Below are positions 1-14,644 of a stretch of 15,000 nt of DNA, piece after piece (within the stretch, counting starts at the first letter, position 1; each line of letters begins with the position of its first letter). This stretch comes from an uncultured Caldilinea sp. Lineage in GTDB: Bacteria; Chloroflexota; Anaerolineae; Caldilineales; Caldilineaceae. The notes below the pieces were generated by a model. That model had not been told where the DNA came from, made no database searches, and saw only the letters and a program-made list of their open reading frames with translations. The DNA lies in NCBI RefSeq assembly GCF_937128415.1, contig NZ_CAKZMJ010000079.1:1-15000 (forward strand). The letters are read 5' to 3'. The position numbers were made by a program, and so were the translations under genes.

Positions 1-1
1 C

Positions 2-1786
<1,785 letters not shown>

Positions 1787-1822
1787 GGCGCTGAGGAAAG
1801 GAAACGCGGAGCGTCAAAAATG

Positions 1823-1869
1823 ACGGATCAGGCGGTCGTTTCATCGGATGAACCGATCGCCTGATCCGT
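1823..1869 (+). terminator. Long hairpin downstream of the PKD-repeat gene
   Basis: The arms 1823-1834 (ACGGATCAGGCG) and 1858-1869 are perfect reverse complements, and pairing extends four more pairs inward with one G-T wobble. Inside the loop, TTCAT (1840-1844) and ATGAA (1848-1852) form a further five-pair stem. The 3' side on the plus strand has no clear T-run; the other side has five A (1816-1820), a T-run if read on the minus strand. It lies 36 bp after the PKD stop and 55 bp before the next gene. A transcription end or mRNA-stabilising hairpin for the PKD gene is most likely. The rest of 1787-1924 holds only the RBS of the next gene. Confidence 0.55.
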
Positions 1870-1924
1870 TCGTTCCACCGATCTGCGTTCTCTTTGCTCT
1901 TGCTTCAAAAAGCATAGGACGTTT

Positions 1925-3385
1925 GTGACCCAAATTCGCATCTCGATTGCTCCTCCATTGCGCGAAATCGCCGGCCCAGCCGTTGATTGGGTCTGGCGTC
2001 AGGCGTTGACGACGCTAGGGTATCGCTGGCGAGAAGTTGCGCCGGGTGAGCCGTGTGACGTTGCCTACGTCGTGGATTGCGACCAACGCGTTCCTGCAGC
2101 CATCGCGATCGTCGCCTCCTATGATCGCTGGCGCTCGCCTTCTCGTTATCGTTTGCACTCCTTCACCGCCGGCGAACCATTTCCTCTGCTGCGTTTCGAG
2201 AACGAACCTGACCGGCGGACGCCGCTTGAACGCAGGGGAAGCGCGCTCTGGATACATCGAGATGTTCTCTTCGATTTGTTTTGGTTTTTGACGGGTCAGG
2301 AAGAACGAACCTGGCCGCAGGACCCGCATGGCTTCTATACGCTGCCTGCGCCCTGGCTGGAAAGTCAGGCGTTGGAGCAAGCGCCCGTCTCAGCGATCGT
2401 GGAGGGGCTTGGCGCGCTGTTGCGTCAGGGAGGGGTGGGCCAACCGCTCCCCCGCTGGCCGCACGGCAAGCGCGCCGCTCTCGCCCTTACGCACGACGTC
2501 GATTACCCCGAAGTAATCCGTTGGCTGGAGCCGCTGCGCATCTTGCTGCGACAGGGCCTCCGCGGCGTCGCCCCTGCGTGGGATGTGTTGAGCGGACGTC
2601 GCAACCACTGGGCGTTTGCCGACTGGATGGCCTTTGAAGAGCGCTATGGCGTGCGTTCGGCGTTTTATTTTGTAGCGCGACAAGGCTCGTTGATCGAGTA
2701 CGCGCGCGGCCTGCCCGATCCCTTCTACGACGTGACGTCTCCGCGCTTTCGCGCGCTCTTCCGCACCTTGATCGAGGGCGGCTGGGAAGTCAGCATGCAC
2801 GCCAGCTATCTCGCCTACGCCTCGCGGGAGCGCTTCGCTGCGGAAAAACGCCGACTGGAGGAAGCCGCCGGCGCTCCGATTTTTGGCAACCGCCATCATT
2901 ACTGGCATATGAATCCCGCAGACCCGGAGGAGACGTTGCAGCTTCACGCCGAGGTCGGCCTGCTGTACGACACGTCGCTCACGCACGACCGCTATCTGGG
3001 CTGGCGCCGCGGGAGCGCAACGCCCTTTTTTCCGTTGGCGCAGAAAAGCGGCCGTGAAATCGACGTGGTGCAATTGCCGGTGGCGTGGATGGACGCCCAG
3101 CTGATGCAACGCAGGGATTGGGCGCAAGCGCGGCGCGAGACTGCGGTCGCTGCGTTGGTGGATCGCACGGCGACGTATGGCGGGCTGTTCGTCGCCAACG
3201 TGCACGACTACGTCTTCGACGAGAGGCTTTTCCCGGGCTGGCGCGCGGCGTTGCGCGCCGCGCTAGACAGAATCCTCGCGCGCGGCGACTTCTGGACGGC
3301 GACGCCTGCTGCAATCGCCCGTCACTGGCGCGAACGCTATGAAGCCTTGTTAAACGCCAGTGTGGGGTTGAAGGAAGGGCGGTGA
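1925..3385 (+). CDS. Polysaccharide deacetylase-like protein (CE4-type, NodB-related)
   Basis: A 486-residue protein starting with GTG at 1925, preceded by AGGA (1916-1919) five bases upstream. The N-terminal half (about 1-175) resembles the accessory region often found before this type of deacetylase. The catalytic part begins near 183. THDVDY (189-194) matches the metal-binding aspartate motif of carbohydrate esterase family 4, MHASY (291-295) fits the variant second motif, and RHHYW (323-327), YDTSLTHD (348-355) and NVHDY (425-429) are later conserved blocks. CE4 enzymes remove N- or O-acetyl groups from sugars such as GlcNAc in peptidoglycan, chitin or exopolysaccharide. No signal peptide is seen, so it may act on a cytoplasmic or lipid-linked precursor. 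The stop is three bases before the next ATG, indicating an operon with the DUF1624-like gene. Substrate unknown. Confidence 0.82.
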   Translation: MTQIRISIAPPLREIAGPAVDWVWRQALTTLGYRWREVAPGEPCDVAYVVDCDQRVPAAIAIVASYDRWRSPSRYRLHSFTAGEPFPLLRFENEPDRRTPLERRGSALWIHRDVLFDLFWFLTGQEERTWPQDPHGFYTLPAPWLESQALEQAPVSAIVEGLGALLRQGGVGQPLPRWPHGKRAALALTHDVDYPEVIRWLEPLRILLRQGLRGVAPAWDVLSGRRNHWAFADWMAFEERYGVRSAFYFVARQGSLIEYARGLPDPFYDVTSPRFRALFRTLIEGGWEVSMHASYLAYASRERFAAEKRRLEEAAGAPIFGNRHHYWHMNPADPEETLQLHAEVGLLYDTSLTHDRYLGWRRGSATPFFPLAQKSGREIDVVQLPVAWMDAQLMQRRDWAQARRETAVAALVDRTATYGGLFVANVHDYVFDERLFPGWRAALRAALDRILARGDFWTATPAAIARHWRERYEALLNASVGLKEGR

Positions 3386-3388
3386 ACC

Positions 3389-4564
3389 ATGGCGCGCTCC
3401 TCTGCACGCTCGCTGCAGTCGGTGACGCACAGCGCGGCGCAACCCATCGTCGCTGCGCAGCAGGCCGGCGCGCGGGTGGTCGCCATTGACGCACTGCGCG
3501 GGCTGGCCATCGTGGCGATGGCGCTCGATCACGCCGCCGCGTCGGTGTTGGTCAGCCTTCAGGCGGAAAGCTACGGCGGCTTCACTCCGCAGCTCGGCAA
3601 CTGGCCCTCCTGGGTGCTGGGCCTCTTCACCAACATCGCCTCGCCCACCTTCTGGTTTCTGGCCGGTGTGAGCATGACGCTCTACGCCCAAGGCAGGCTG
3701 CGCAAGGGAGACGACAACTGGGAAATCACTCGATTTTTTCTGATACGGGCTGCAGTGCTGGCCGTGTTGGATCTGACCGTCGCCTGGCTCGCCTGGCGTG
3801 GAGGAACGCCTTACACGCATGTGCTGCTCAGCATCGGGGTGAGCATCGCCCTCGTCAGCCTGCTGCGTCTGGCGCCGCCGCTTGTCGTCGCCGTTGTCGG
3901 CTTCGCCTGGGTGATCCTGTACCAGCTTGCGCTGCCCACCCTGGCTGCGCACTTTAACCAAAGCGTAGCTTACTGGCAGGCGTTTTTGCTCTACTTCAGC
4001 TATGAAACTTTCCCCGCGACGGAATTTGCCATCCTCGGCTGGGGAAGTCTGATTGCACTGGGAAGCGCGTTCGGGACGATTGTGCGCAAGCCCTGGCTGC
4101 AACGCGGGCGCACCTGGCTTTTCATCGGCGCCGGCCTCTTCATCTTGTGGGCCGCGCTGCGAGCGTTGGCCGGCTTTGGCGACCTGTGGCATTACGATGC
4201 CTCCTTGCCTCCCTATTACTGGCTGATCATGAATAAAACGCCGCCGAGCCTGACCTTTCTGCTCTTTAATTTCGGCGTCGCAAGCTGGGTGTACGCGTTG
4301 TTCCTGGCCCGCCCTCAATGGCTTTCCATGCGCCCCTTCGTCTGGCTCGTGACTTTGGGACAGGTGGCGCTTTTCGCCTTCGTCGTGCATCTCGTCATCT
4401 ACGGCCTGTTGGGGCGGGGGGTGGGACTGCTGCCTGTAGCTGCGCCGGGCGTCGTCAAGGCGGTGAGCGTCTGGCTCATCGGGCTGGCGATCTTGCTTCC
4501 TCTCTGCACATGGTATCGCAGTTTTCGCCGCGCTCGCCCGAACACGCTGCTGCGCTATCTCTGA
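3389..4564 (+). CDS. DUF1624/HGSNAT-like multi-pass membrane acyltransferase
   Basis: A 391-residue, very hydrophobic protein with about ten predicted membrane segments. After a short polar N-terminus, VVAIDALRGLAIVAMALDH (31-48) matches the signature of the DUF1624/COG3503 group, related to heparan-alpha-glucosaminide N-acetyltransferase and more loosely to other membrane acyltransferases; the DH pair is at 47-48. In the eukaryotic homologue the family moves an acetyl group from cytosolic acetyl-CoA to an amino sugar across the membrane; bacterial members are mostly uncharacterised. ATG 3389 is preceded by GAAGGAAGGG within 20 bases. Translation is probably coupled to the deacetylase ending at 3385. 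Family membership is fairly sure; the exact reaction is inferred. Confidence 0.8.
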   Translation: MARSSARSLQSVTHSAAQPIVAAQQAGARVVAIDALRGLAIVAMALDHAAASVLVSLQAESYGGFTPQLGNWPSWVLGLFTNIASPTFWFLAGVSMTLYAQGRLRKGDDNWEITRFFLIRAAVLAVLDLTVAWLAWRGGTPYTHVLLSIGVSIALVSLLRLAPPLVVAVVGFAWVILYQLALPTLAAHFNQSVAYWQAFLLYFSYETFPATEFAILGWGSLIALGSAFGTIVRKPWLQRGRTWLFIGAGLFILWAALRALAGFGDLWHYDASLPPYYWLIMNKTPPSLTFLLFNFGVASWVYALFLARPQWLSMRPFVWLVTLGQVALFAFVVHLVIYGLLGRGVGLLPVAAPGVVKAVSVWLIGLAILLPLCTWYRSFRRARPNTLLRYL

Positions 4565-4629
4565 CGTCCCATTCATGAAACGCCCCCTGGGTCGAATGCA
4601 CCCCGCAAATTGCCCCCTTGCATGGCGCT
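4565..4629. other. Intergenic stretch after the acyltransferase gene
   Basis: These bases contain three C-runs but no convincing terminator or small gene. An ATGCA/TGCAT pair near 4598-4625 could form only a short stem. The stretch leads directly into the promoter at 4630. Confidence 0.4.
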
Positions 4630-4673
<44 letters not shown>

Positions 4674-4682
4674 GCCGGCCGC

Positions 4683-4691
4683 AAAGGAGGT
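4683..4691 (+). promoter_or_regulatory. Consensus ribosome binding site for the zinc peptidase
   Basis: AAAGGAGGT lies four bases before ATG 4696. It fixes the start at 4696 and rules out the in-frame TTG at 4672, which would place this site inside the coding region. Confidence 0.85.
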
Positions 4692-4695
4692 CAAC

Positions 4696-5517
<822 letters not shown>

Positions 5518-5606
5518 CGACCGCAAGAAGCAGGGCTGTAGAAGACTCCGTGGAAAGTTTCATCGGCGCATTCAAGATCAATCGCTACACGTCTGAGACT
5601 TGACAA

Positions 5607-6836
5607 ATGCCAGATTCCTCTGAGATTTCCAACCTGCGTCAGCGACGATATGAGTTGCGCCTGCGCGCTGCTCTGGTGCAGCAAGCTGTGCTCCAGACGA
5701 CCGACTCCGACCGGCTCGCCGGTCTGTTGGCTGAGGCCGGCGACCTCGAAGCAGAGCTTGCCGGCGTGGAGGCTGCGCTGCAGGCCGCAGAAACGTCCGT
5801 CTCTCAGGCGGCGCGCGTGGAACGAATCCGCACCGCCGTCACGCGCAGCATGGCGACAACCAAACTGGAGGCCAGGGTCAAGCTGCGCATGGCGCACGTT
5901 CCCACCGCCATCTATCACCTGCTCGACGAAGCAACCGATCCCCTTGTGGAGATCACGGTCGAAAACGGCGATCTCAAGCCGCGACGCCTGCGCATTCTTT
6001 CCCGGCTGGAGGGCTACAGCGCCGACGCCGTCGACACCATCGAGTTGGAAGGCCGCGGCAAGGCGGGCGCAACCCGCACCATCACCCAACTGCCGACGCT
6101 TTTCCCAGAGCGCATCCAGCCCATCCACGAGCTGACGCGCGCCACCGTCAGCGTGTTCGTCGAAGAGATCGGCGGCGTGCTGGAGACGCACGAGACGCTG
6201 ACGGTCTGGCTGCTGGCGCGCAACGCTGCGCCGCTCGCCGTGCGCGATCCGGCCGGCGGCTGGGTCGATCTGAGCCGTTACTTCGGCGCCTTTGTGACCC
6301 CGAACCGCCGCGAGGTGATGCTTTTCCTCCGCCGCGCGGCGGACAGACACCCCGAACGCCAACTTTCCGGCTATCAGAGCGACGTCGCCCTGCAGGTGCG
6401 CGCCATCTACGAGGCGCTGAAGCAAGACGCCCAGATCACCTACGTCAACTCCCTCATCGCCTTCAACCCCGACGAAAGCGCACGCGGCCAACGCGTGCGC
6501 CTGCCCAGAGAGACGTTGGAAGAGAAACAGGCCAACTGCATCGACGGAACTCTGCTCTTCGCCAGCCTGCTGGAGGCGGCCACCCTCAACCCGGCCATCG
6601 TCATCGTTCCGGGCCACGCCTTTGTCGGCTGGGAGACCGGCCCCAATAGCGGCGCGTGGGACTACCTCGAGACGACGATGATCGGCTCCAATGCCTTCGA
6701 GGAGGCCCGCACGATCGGGCGACAGAAGGCTGCATTTTGGGAAAAACAGGCCGCCTCGCCGGAGAAGGCGCACGCGTTTCGGAGATGGTCGCTGCGCGAC
6801 CTGCGCACGGTCCACGGCATTACGCCGTTGGAGTAA
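5607..6836 (+). CDS. Coiled-coil protein with transglutaminase-like cysteine domain
   Basis: A 409-residue protein. Residues 10-75 are charged, Ala/Leu-rich and look like a helical coiled coil. Residues 90-215 appear beta-rich and may form an Ig-like sandwich. The C-terminal third carries a transglutaminase-like core: ANCIDGTLLFASLLEA (309-324) with Cys311, VPGHAFVGWE (334-343) with His337, and WDYLETTMI (351-359), where D352 or E355 could complete the triad. Such folds act as cysteine peptidases, amidases or crosslinking enzymes. No signal peptide or membrane segment is seen. ATG 5607 has only a weak Shine-Dalgarno match. A possible weak promoter (TTGACG 5514-5519, TGTAGA 5537-5542, 17-bp spacer) overlaps the end of the peptidase gene, so transcription may be shared or separate. 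The next gene starts 13 bp after its stop. Confidence 0.72.
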   Translation: MPDSSEISNLRQRRYELRLRAALVQQAVLQTTDSDRLAGLLAEAGDLEAELAGVEAALQAAETSVSQAARVERIRTAVTRSMATTKLEARVKLRMAHVPTAIYHLLDEATDPLVEITVENGDLKPRRLRILSRLEGYSADAVDTIELEGRGKAGATRTITQLPTLFPERIQPIHELTRATVSVFVEEIGGVLETHETLTVWLLARNAAPLAVRDPAGGWVDLSRYFGAFVTPNRREVMLFLRRAADRHPERQLSGYQSDVALQVRAIYEALKQDAQITYVNSLIAFNPDESARGQRVRLPRETLEEKQANCIDGTLLFASLLEAATLNPAIVIVPGHAFVGWETGPNSGAWDYLETTMIGSNAFEEARTIGRQKAAFWEKQAASPEKAHAFRRWSLRDLRTVHGITPLE

Positions 6837-6849
6837 AAGGAAAAACCTG

Positions 6850-9744
<2,895 letters not shown>

Positions 9745-9750
9745 GAGATG

Positions 9751-9819
9751 GTTCGTGATGCGTGGTGCGTATTGTGTCACGAACCACGCATCACGCAACA
9801 CGAACCCCGCAACACGCGT
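9751..9819. repeat. Palindromic and tandem repeat in convergent gap
   Basis: Between two converging stop codons, CGTGATGCGTGGT (9754-9766) is a perfect 13-bp inverted match to 9783-9795, and GTTCGTGA (9751-9758) also matches 9777-9784 in reverse complement. On the right side two 21-nt units (9778-9798 and 9799-9819), both beginning CACGAACC, repeat in tandem with about 17 of 21 identities. The hairpin may end transcription from both sides. The repetitive composition also looks like a dispersed intergenic element. Confidence 0.6.
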
Positions 9820-9835
9820 CACCCTGCGTTTTGCA

Positions 9836-12529
9836 TCAAGGCCGACGCATCAAGCCAATATCCTGCAGAATAGCTTCCCAGGTGTAATAAGCGCCGGCCA
9901 TTCCCAGGACGACAAAGGCCGAAGCTGCGATGATCACGAGATACGCGACAAGCGGCAACAATACGGTGCGCCAGCCGCGCAGCTCATGGGCCGTCGCAGC
10001 GCCTAGCCAGGTCATCAGAAATCCCAGCGCCAGTGCAAAGGCGCGCACGATGCCGCTAAAGGGAAGGAGCCAGGCGAACACTTGCAAGATAAATACGCTC
10101 TGAGCAAACCCCAGGGCGCGGAAAGTGCGCGTGAAACTGCCCCGCTTGTTCAACAGCCAGCCGGCGGCGAAGACGATGGCGACGCCGACAAAATAAAAGA
10201 GCAAATCAACGACAAAGGGAAGCGGAGCCGCTTCTCTGCCCCGGACAAGGGATGAAAGAAAGGTCGCAGCGACGGCAATCAAGAGCGCGGGCCCCGTCAT
10301 ATAGGGATCCTCCGCTACGCGCTGGAACGATCTGCGATCCAGGAGCAGACATCCCAGCGCATAGCGCAGCCAGACTTTCCAGCGTCGCAGCCCTTCGACC
10401 AGCGTAGACGGCGCCCAATCGGATACAGCGGGCTGAGCCGGGGCCGCCTTTTCCACAATCGGCGCATTGCGATGGCCGTCCAGAATATGGAAAACATCAA
10501 CGGCGTTGCGCGTCTCCGGCACCGACAGGTCGGGCGGATGGAAGATGAACGCATCGGTCTGTTCGCCGCCCAACCCGCCATGATTGCCCACCAGCTCCTC
10601 CAGCGCAGCCACCGTCCCGTCGGGATAGAGGGTGCTGATCACCCACAGGTCGCCGGCGCTAGGAAATTCCATCACGCGCTTGAGCTGCCAGACGCGTTTC
10701 TCGATGCTGGCGGCGCCGACGCCCGCAGCCGGAGCGTAGGGAAGCAGCGGGTCCTCGCCGACGACGACGCCGGTGTGCAGGTTGCGCCTGCCGCGCTTGC
10801 CCAACGCCACGACGCTCATGTCGTCTTCGTACCCTAACACCAGCCCGATCCCTTCATGCTGCACCAGCGCATCGACCATGCCAGGATAGGCGGCGTTCAG
10901 TTCGCTCAACTTGATCTTGCGCGGGAAGAGGTCGAAATAGACGTGCGCAGCGTTGCCGCTGCCAAAGGCGGTGACGGAGGCGGAAGAAACGAGTTCGCTC
11001 TCGACGTGATCCACCGTTGCGCCTTTCTGCGCCAGCTTTCGCCCTTGTTCCGCCATTGCGGCGCCCAGCGCGTTGGTTGCTGCGCTCTGCTGCATGTTGG
11101 CCAGCTCGCCGGCGACGCCCTCCAACGCAAAGGCGCCGGTGTCGCCGCCGATCGAGTGGGCGACGGTCACGCCCTGGGGCAGCTGTTGTTCGATGAACTC
11201 TTTGAGGGTGACGCCGTAGCGCTGCAGAAAGGTTGCGCCGAACGATTGCCCGTGGTCGGACAGGATGATCAGATCGTAGGGACGCGGCGCGCGCTCCTTG
11301 GCGACGTGGCGCAGGCGCGCCAGCGTGCGATCCAGCCGCTTCAGCACGCCGAAGGCGTCGTCCGTCCAGGGGCCGGAATGATGTGCGACCTCGTCGTAGC
11401 CGAGATAGAGCATGTAGATGGAGGGCGCGCCGCGCATCATATCCAGGATGGCGATCTGCGCAGCCAGGTCGCGCATGAGGGTGCAAGTGGCGGCGCGCAC
11501 GAAAGGATAGCCGTGCGCCAAGCGGTTGAGGCGCGGCCACACATTCTTGCGCTTCTGCCGCCACGCCTCCCAAAGCTCGCGGAGGACCTCGACAAAGAAG
11601 AAGGCCACCTCGCGCGCCAAGAAGTAAGGGTTCAACATCAACAGCGCGGCGTCCTGGGCGCGCCGTCGCTTTTCCTCTGGGCTGGCTGCAAACAGATTGG
11701 CCTGTGTAAACATCGACTTGGCCGCGTCGCCGTTGAACATGTTCATGATGCTCGACCCGCCGCGCATCAGGCCGCGCCCATGGGCGTAGCGGGCGTTGAG
11801 CTCCGCGGCGTCCCTGGCGGAGACGTAAACCTTTCGCCGTTGTTTGTCATACCAGCGATAGGCAGGAATGTCGTAGTTGTCGCCGAACATGATGCCCGCC
11901 TGGCAGGAAGAGGTCATCGAAGGCAGGCCGCAATCCACCCGCGAGAGCACATAGCCATCCTCCTCGATCATCTCTTGCAAGGTGGGCAGCAGGCCATCAT
12001 CAAGCGCCTTTTTCAAGTGCCAGTAACTCAGTCCATCGATCTCCACCATCATCAGCCCTCTGCCCGGCTCGGCGGCGGACGCAAAGGGTTGCTCGCGGGC
12101 GCGTTTTTCGATCAGGTTTTGGAAAAACGAACCGTCTTCGTCCAACTCGATGACGCCGGTCAGAACTGCGTTGAAAAAAGCAAAGATGAACCCGCCGAGC
12201 AGCCCGCCTAGAAGATCGACCTCAAACCCCGGCAGCAGCCACGCCGTCAGCCAGAGCGCAAGGGCGTTGACGAAGAATCCAATGATCAGCAGCGGCGCCC
12301 AACCCAGCGGCTGCGCCGCCAGCACCAACGCCGGACGGATCAGCAGGTTGACGATGGCCAACAACAGAGCAGCCGACATCGCGATCAACAGCGGCGACGC
12401 GCCCTCGGGGCCAACCAGCGTGACGCCAGGGATGATTTGAGCGGTGAAAAACAACGACAGGGCGTCGACGACCCAAAGCACCCCCAAACGCACCAGGGTC
12501 AGCACGGCAGATCGAAGCAGGCTTGTCAT
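9836..12529 (-). CDS. Holin-like / type I phosphodiesterase / Yip1-like membrane fusion
   Basis: An 897-residue protein. Residues 8-127 hold four membrane helices with the NLLIRP motif typical of phage-holin superfamily IV (YvlD-like) proteins. Residues 158-690 form an alkaline-phosphatase-superfamily domain: metal-site D165 (VEIDG), probable nucleophile T206 in GLPSMTSS, GYDEVAHHSGP with D379 and H383/H384, SDHGQS with D425/H426, and NHGG with H650. Residues 740-880 contain about five further helices resembling a Yip1 domain. It probably hydrolyses a phosphodiester or phosphomonoester, perhaps a lipid head group, at the membrane; substrate unknown. The start ATG at 12529-12527 has AAAGGG ten bases upstream; a TTG at 12610 or ATG at 12586 would be in frame but lack an RBS. 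A -35-like TTGACT (12610-12605, minus) is followed by only a poor -10. The methyltransferase gene lies 102 bp upstream on the same strand. Confidence 0.8.
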   Translation of the reverse strand: MTSLLRSAVLTLVRLGVLWVVDALSLFFTAQIIPGVTLVGPEGASPLLIAMSAALLLAIVNLLIRPALVLAAQPLGWAPLLIIGFFVNALALWLTAWLLPGFEVDLLGGLLGGFIFAFFNAVLTGVIELDEDGSFFQNLIEKRAREQPFASAAEPGRGLMMVEIDGLSYWHLKKALDDGLLPTLQEMIEEDGYVLSRVDCGLPSMTSSCQAGIMFGDNYDIPAYRWYDKQRRKVYVSARDAAELNARYAHGRGLMRGGSSIMNMFNGDAAKSMFTQANLFAASPEEKRRRAQDAALLMLNPYFLAREVAFFFVEVLRELWEAWRQKRKNVWPRLNRLAHGYPFVRAATCTLMRDLAAQIAILDMMRGAPSIYMLYLGYDEVAHHSGPWTDDAFGVLKRLDRTLARLRHVAKERAPRPYDLIILSDHGQSFGATFLQRYGVTLKEFIEQQLPQGVTVAHSIGGDTGAFALEGVAGELANMQQSAATNALGAAMAEQGRKLAQKGATVDHVESELVSSASVTAFGSGNAAHVYFDLFPRKIKLSELNAAYPGMVDALVQHEGIGLVLGYEDDMSVVALGKRGRRNLHTGVVVGEDPLLPYAPAAGVGAASIEKRVWQLKRVMEFPSAGDLWVISTLYPDGTVAALEELVGNHGGLGGEQTDAFIFHPPDLSVPETRNAVDVFHILDGHRNAPIVEKAAPAQPAVSDWAPSTLVEGLRRWKVWLRYALGCLLLDRRSFQRVAEDPYMTGPALLIAVAATFLSSLVRGREAAPLPFVVDLLFYFVGVAIVFAAGWLLNKRGSFTRTFRALGFAQSVFILQVFAWLLPFSGIVRAFALALGFLMTWLGAATAHELRGWRTVLLPLVAYLVIIAASAFVVLGMAGAYYTWEAILQDIGLMRRP

Positions 12530-12631
12530 GACAATCGCACCCTTTGCACGTGGTCTGACGTCGATATCGATCGCCTGTTGTACCATTGCAGGGGGTTCCG
12601 AGCAAGTCAAGGACAGCTCGCAGCCCGTTCT

Positions 12632-13246
12632 TTATCGCCTGCGCAACAGACAGTAGAGGAATTTTTGTTCTGTCCCGAAAGGGGTGCGATGCCTTTCAGA
12701 GAGGCTCTCCACCGGTTCAAAGTCGGCGCAAAACTCCTGCTGCAGGCGCTCAGCGCTGTAGCGCGTCACCTCCAGCCCACTGCAACGTTCGGGACCGTCC
12801 TGGGCGAACGTCGCCAGGATGAGGCTTCCACCGCTTCGCACGGCGCGGCGTGCATTCTCGATGTAACGTTGGCGATCGGTGGGTTGCGTCAAAAAATGAA
12901 AGACGGCGCGATCATGCCAGAGGGCATAGGCTTGTGCAGGCAAGGCCGCTTGTGTGACGTCTGTTTCGATCCAGGTCACCTGCGCCGCGCGTGCGCCGAG
13001 ACGCTCCCGCGCAAACTCCAATGCCTTCGCCGCTATGTCCAGAACGGTGATCTGTTGAAAGCCTGCAGCGAGCAGATCGTCGACGAGCGTCGAAGCGCCG
13101 CCGCCGACGTCGATGATGGGGTCGTCCTTTTGGACGCCTGCGCGATGAATCAAGTCCAATGATAGCTGCGCGTGCTCCTGATACCAGCTGACTTGCGTCG
13201 GCGCCTTGTGCGCGTAGATGTGCTCCCAGTGGGCTTTTGCGTTCAT
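12632..13246 (-). CDS. Class I SAM-dependent methyltransferase
   Basis: A 204-residue protein with a Rossmann-type methyltransferase fold. IIDVGGGAS (44-52) is the SAM-binding motif I, VLDIA (68-72) ends strand 2 with acidic D70, and ETDVT (94-98) gives the adenine-contacting acid. The N-terminal HWEHIYAHKAPTQVSWYQ and the later WHDRAVFHFLT and ATFAQDGPERCSGL blocks are hallmarks of a widespread, poorly characterised small methyltransferase group. The substrate cannot be told from sequence. ATG 13246-13244 is chosen because GGAGGT (plus-strand 13254-13259) sits seven bases upstream; an earlier in-frame start near 13318 would cover this site and the promoter-like sequence. Cytoplasmic. It is probably the first gene of a minus-strand unit reaching the phosphodiesterase fusion. 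Confidence 0.87.
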   Translation of the reverse strand: MNAKAHWEHIYAHKAPTQVSWYQEHAQLSLDLIHRAGVQKDDPIIDVGGGASTLVDDLLAAGFQQITVLDIAAKALEFARERLGARAAQVTWIETDVTQAALPAQAYALWHDRAVFHFLTQPTDRQRYIENARRAVRSGGSLILATFAQDGPERCSGLEVTRYSAERLQQEFCADFEPVESLSERHRTPFGTEQKFLYCLLRRR

Positions 13247-13308
13247 ATGGCCTACCTCCAGATGCGTACTGCTGACATTGAGTCCGTGGGGCGCTTCGCT
13301 CTGAGAAC

Positions 13309-13314
13309 AGAATA
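13309..13314 (-). promoter_or_regulatory. Possible extended -10 for the methyltransferase gene
   Basis: On the minus strand TGGTATTCT gives an extended -10 (TGn plus TATTCT, 5 of 6 matches to TATAAT), about 63 bp before the start codon. No good -35 is seen at the usual distance, which an extended -10 can tolerate. The divergent thiolase promoter lies 35 bp further on. Confidence 0.35.
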
Positions 13315-13348
13315 CCACACTTTAGAGCTTGATAGCGTGCGAATGAGT

Positions 13349-13377
13349 TTGGCTGAAGCGGCGGCCTGTGATGTAAT
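13349..13377 (+). promoter_or_regulatory. Sigma70-like promoter for the thiolase operon
   Basis: TTGGCT (13349-13354) and TGTAAT (13372-13377, 5 of 6) are separated by exactly 17 bp, ending 41 bp before the thiolase ATG. No obvious operator palindrome is visible in the 172-bp divergent gap. Confidence 0.5.
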
Positions 13378-13418
13378 TGCTCCAGCGACCCGTTTGTTCC
13401 TGTTCGAGGATGCACACC

Positions 13419-14624
<1,206 letters not shown>

Positions 14625-14644
14625 TTCCCAGGAGGCCGACGCAC

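Noticed and set aside
4583..4617. Possible G-quadruplex on the minus strand (runs of G opposite three C-runs)
   Set aside because: Only three long runs are present, and the spacers are long; four are needed for a standard intramolecular quadruplex.
6691..6849. Upstream in-frame extension of the large fusion protein
   Set aside because: It would overlap the transglutaminase-like gene by about 145 bp, is Arg-rich nonsense, and has a weaker start than ATG 6850 with its RBS.
10856..12211. Plus-strand open frame of 451 codons
   Set aside because: Antisense to the phosphodiesterase domain with all metal-site motifs present on the minus strand.
12530..12610. Earlier starts (TTG 12610, ATG 12586) for the phosphodiesterase fusion
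   Set aside because: No ribosome binding site precedes them and the added residues do not extend the first membrane helix; ATG 12529 fits better.
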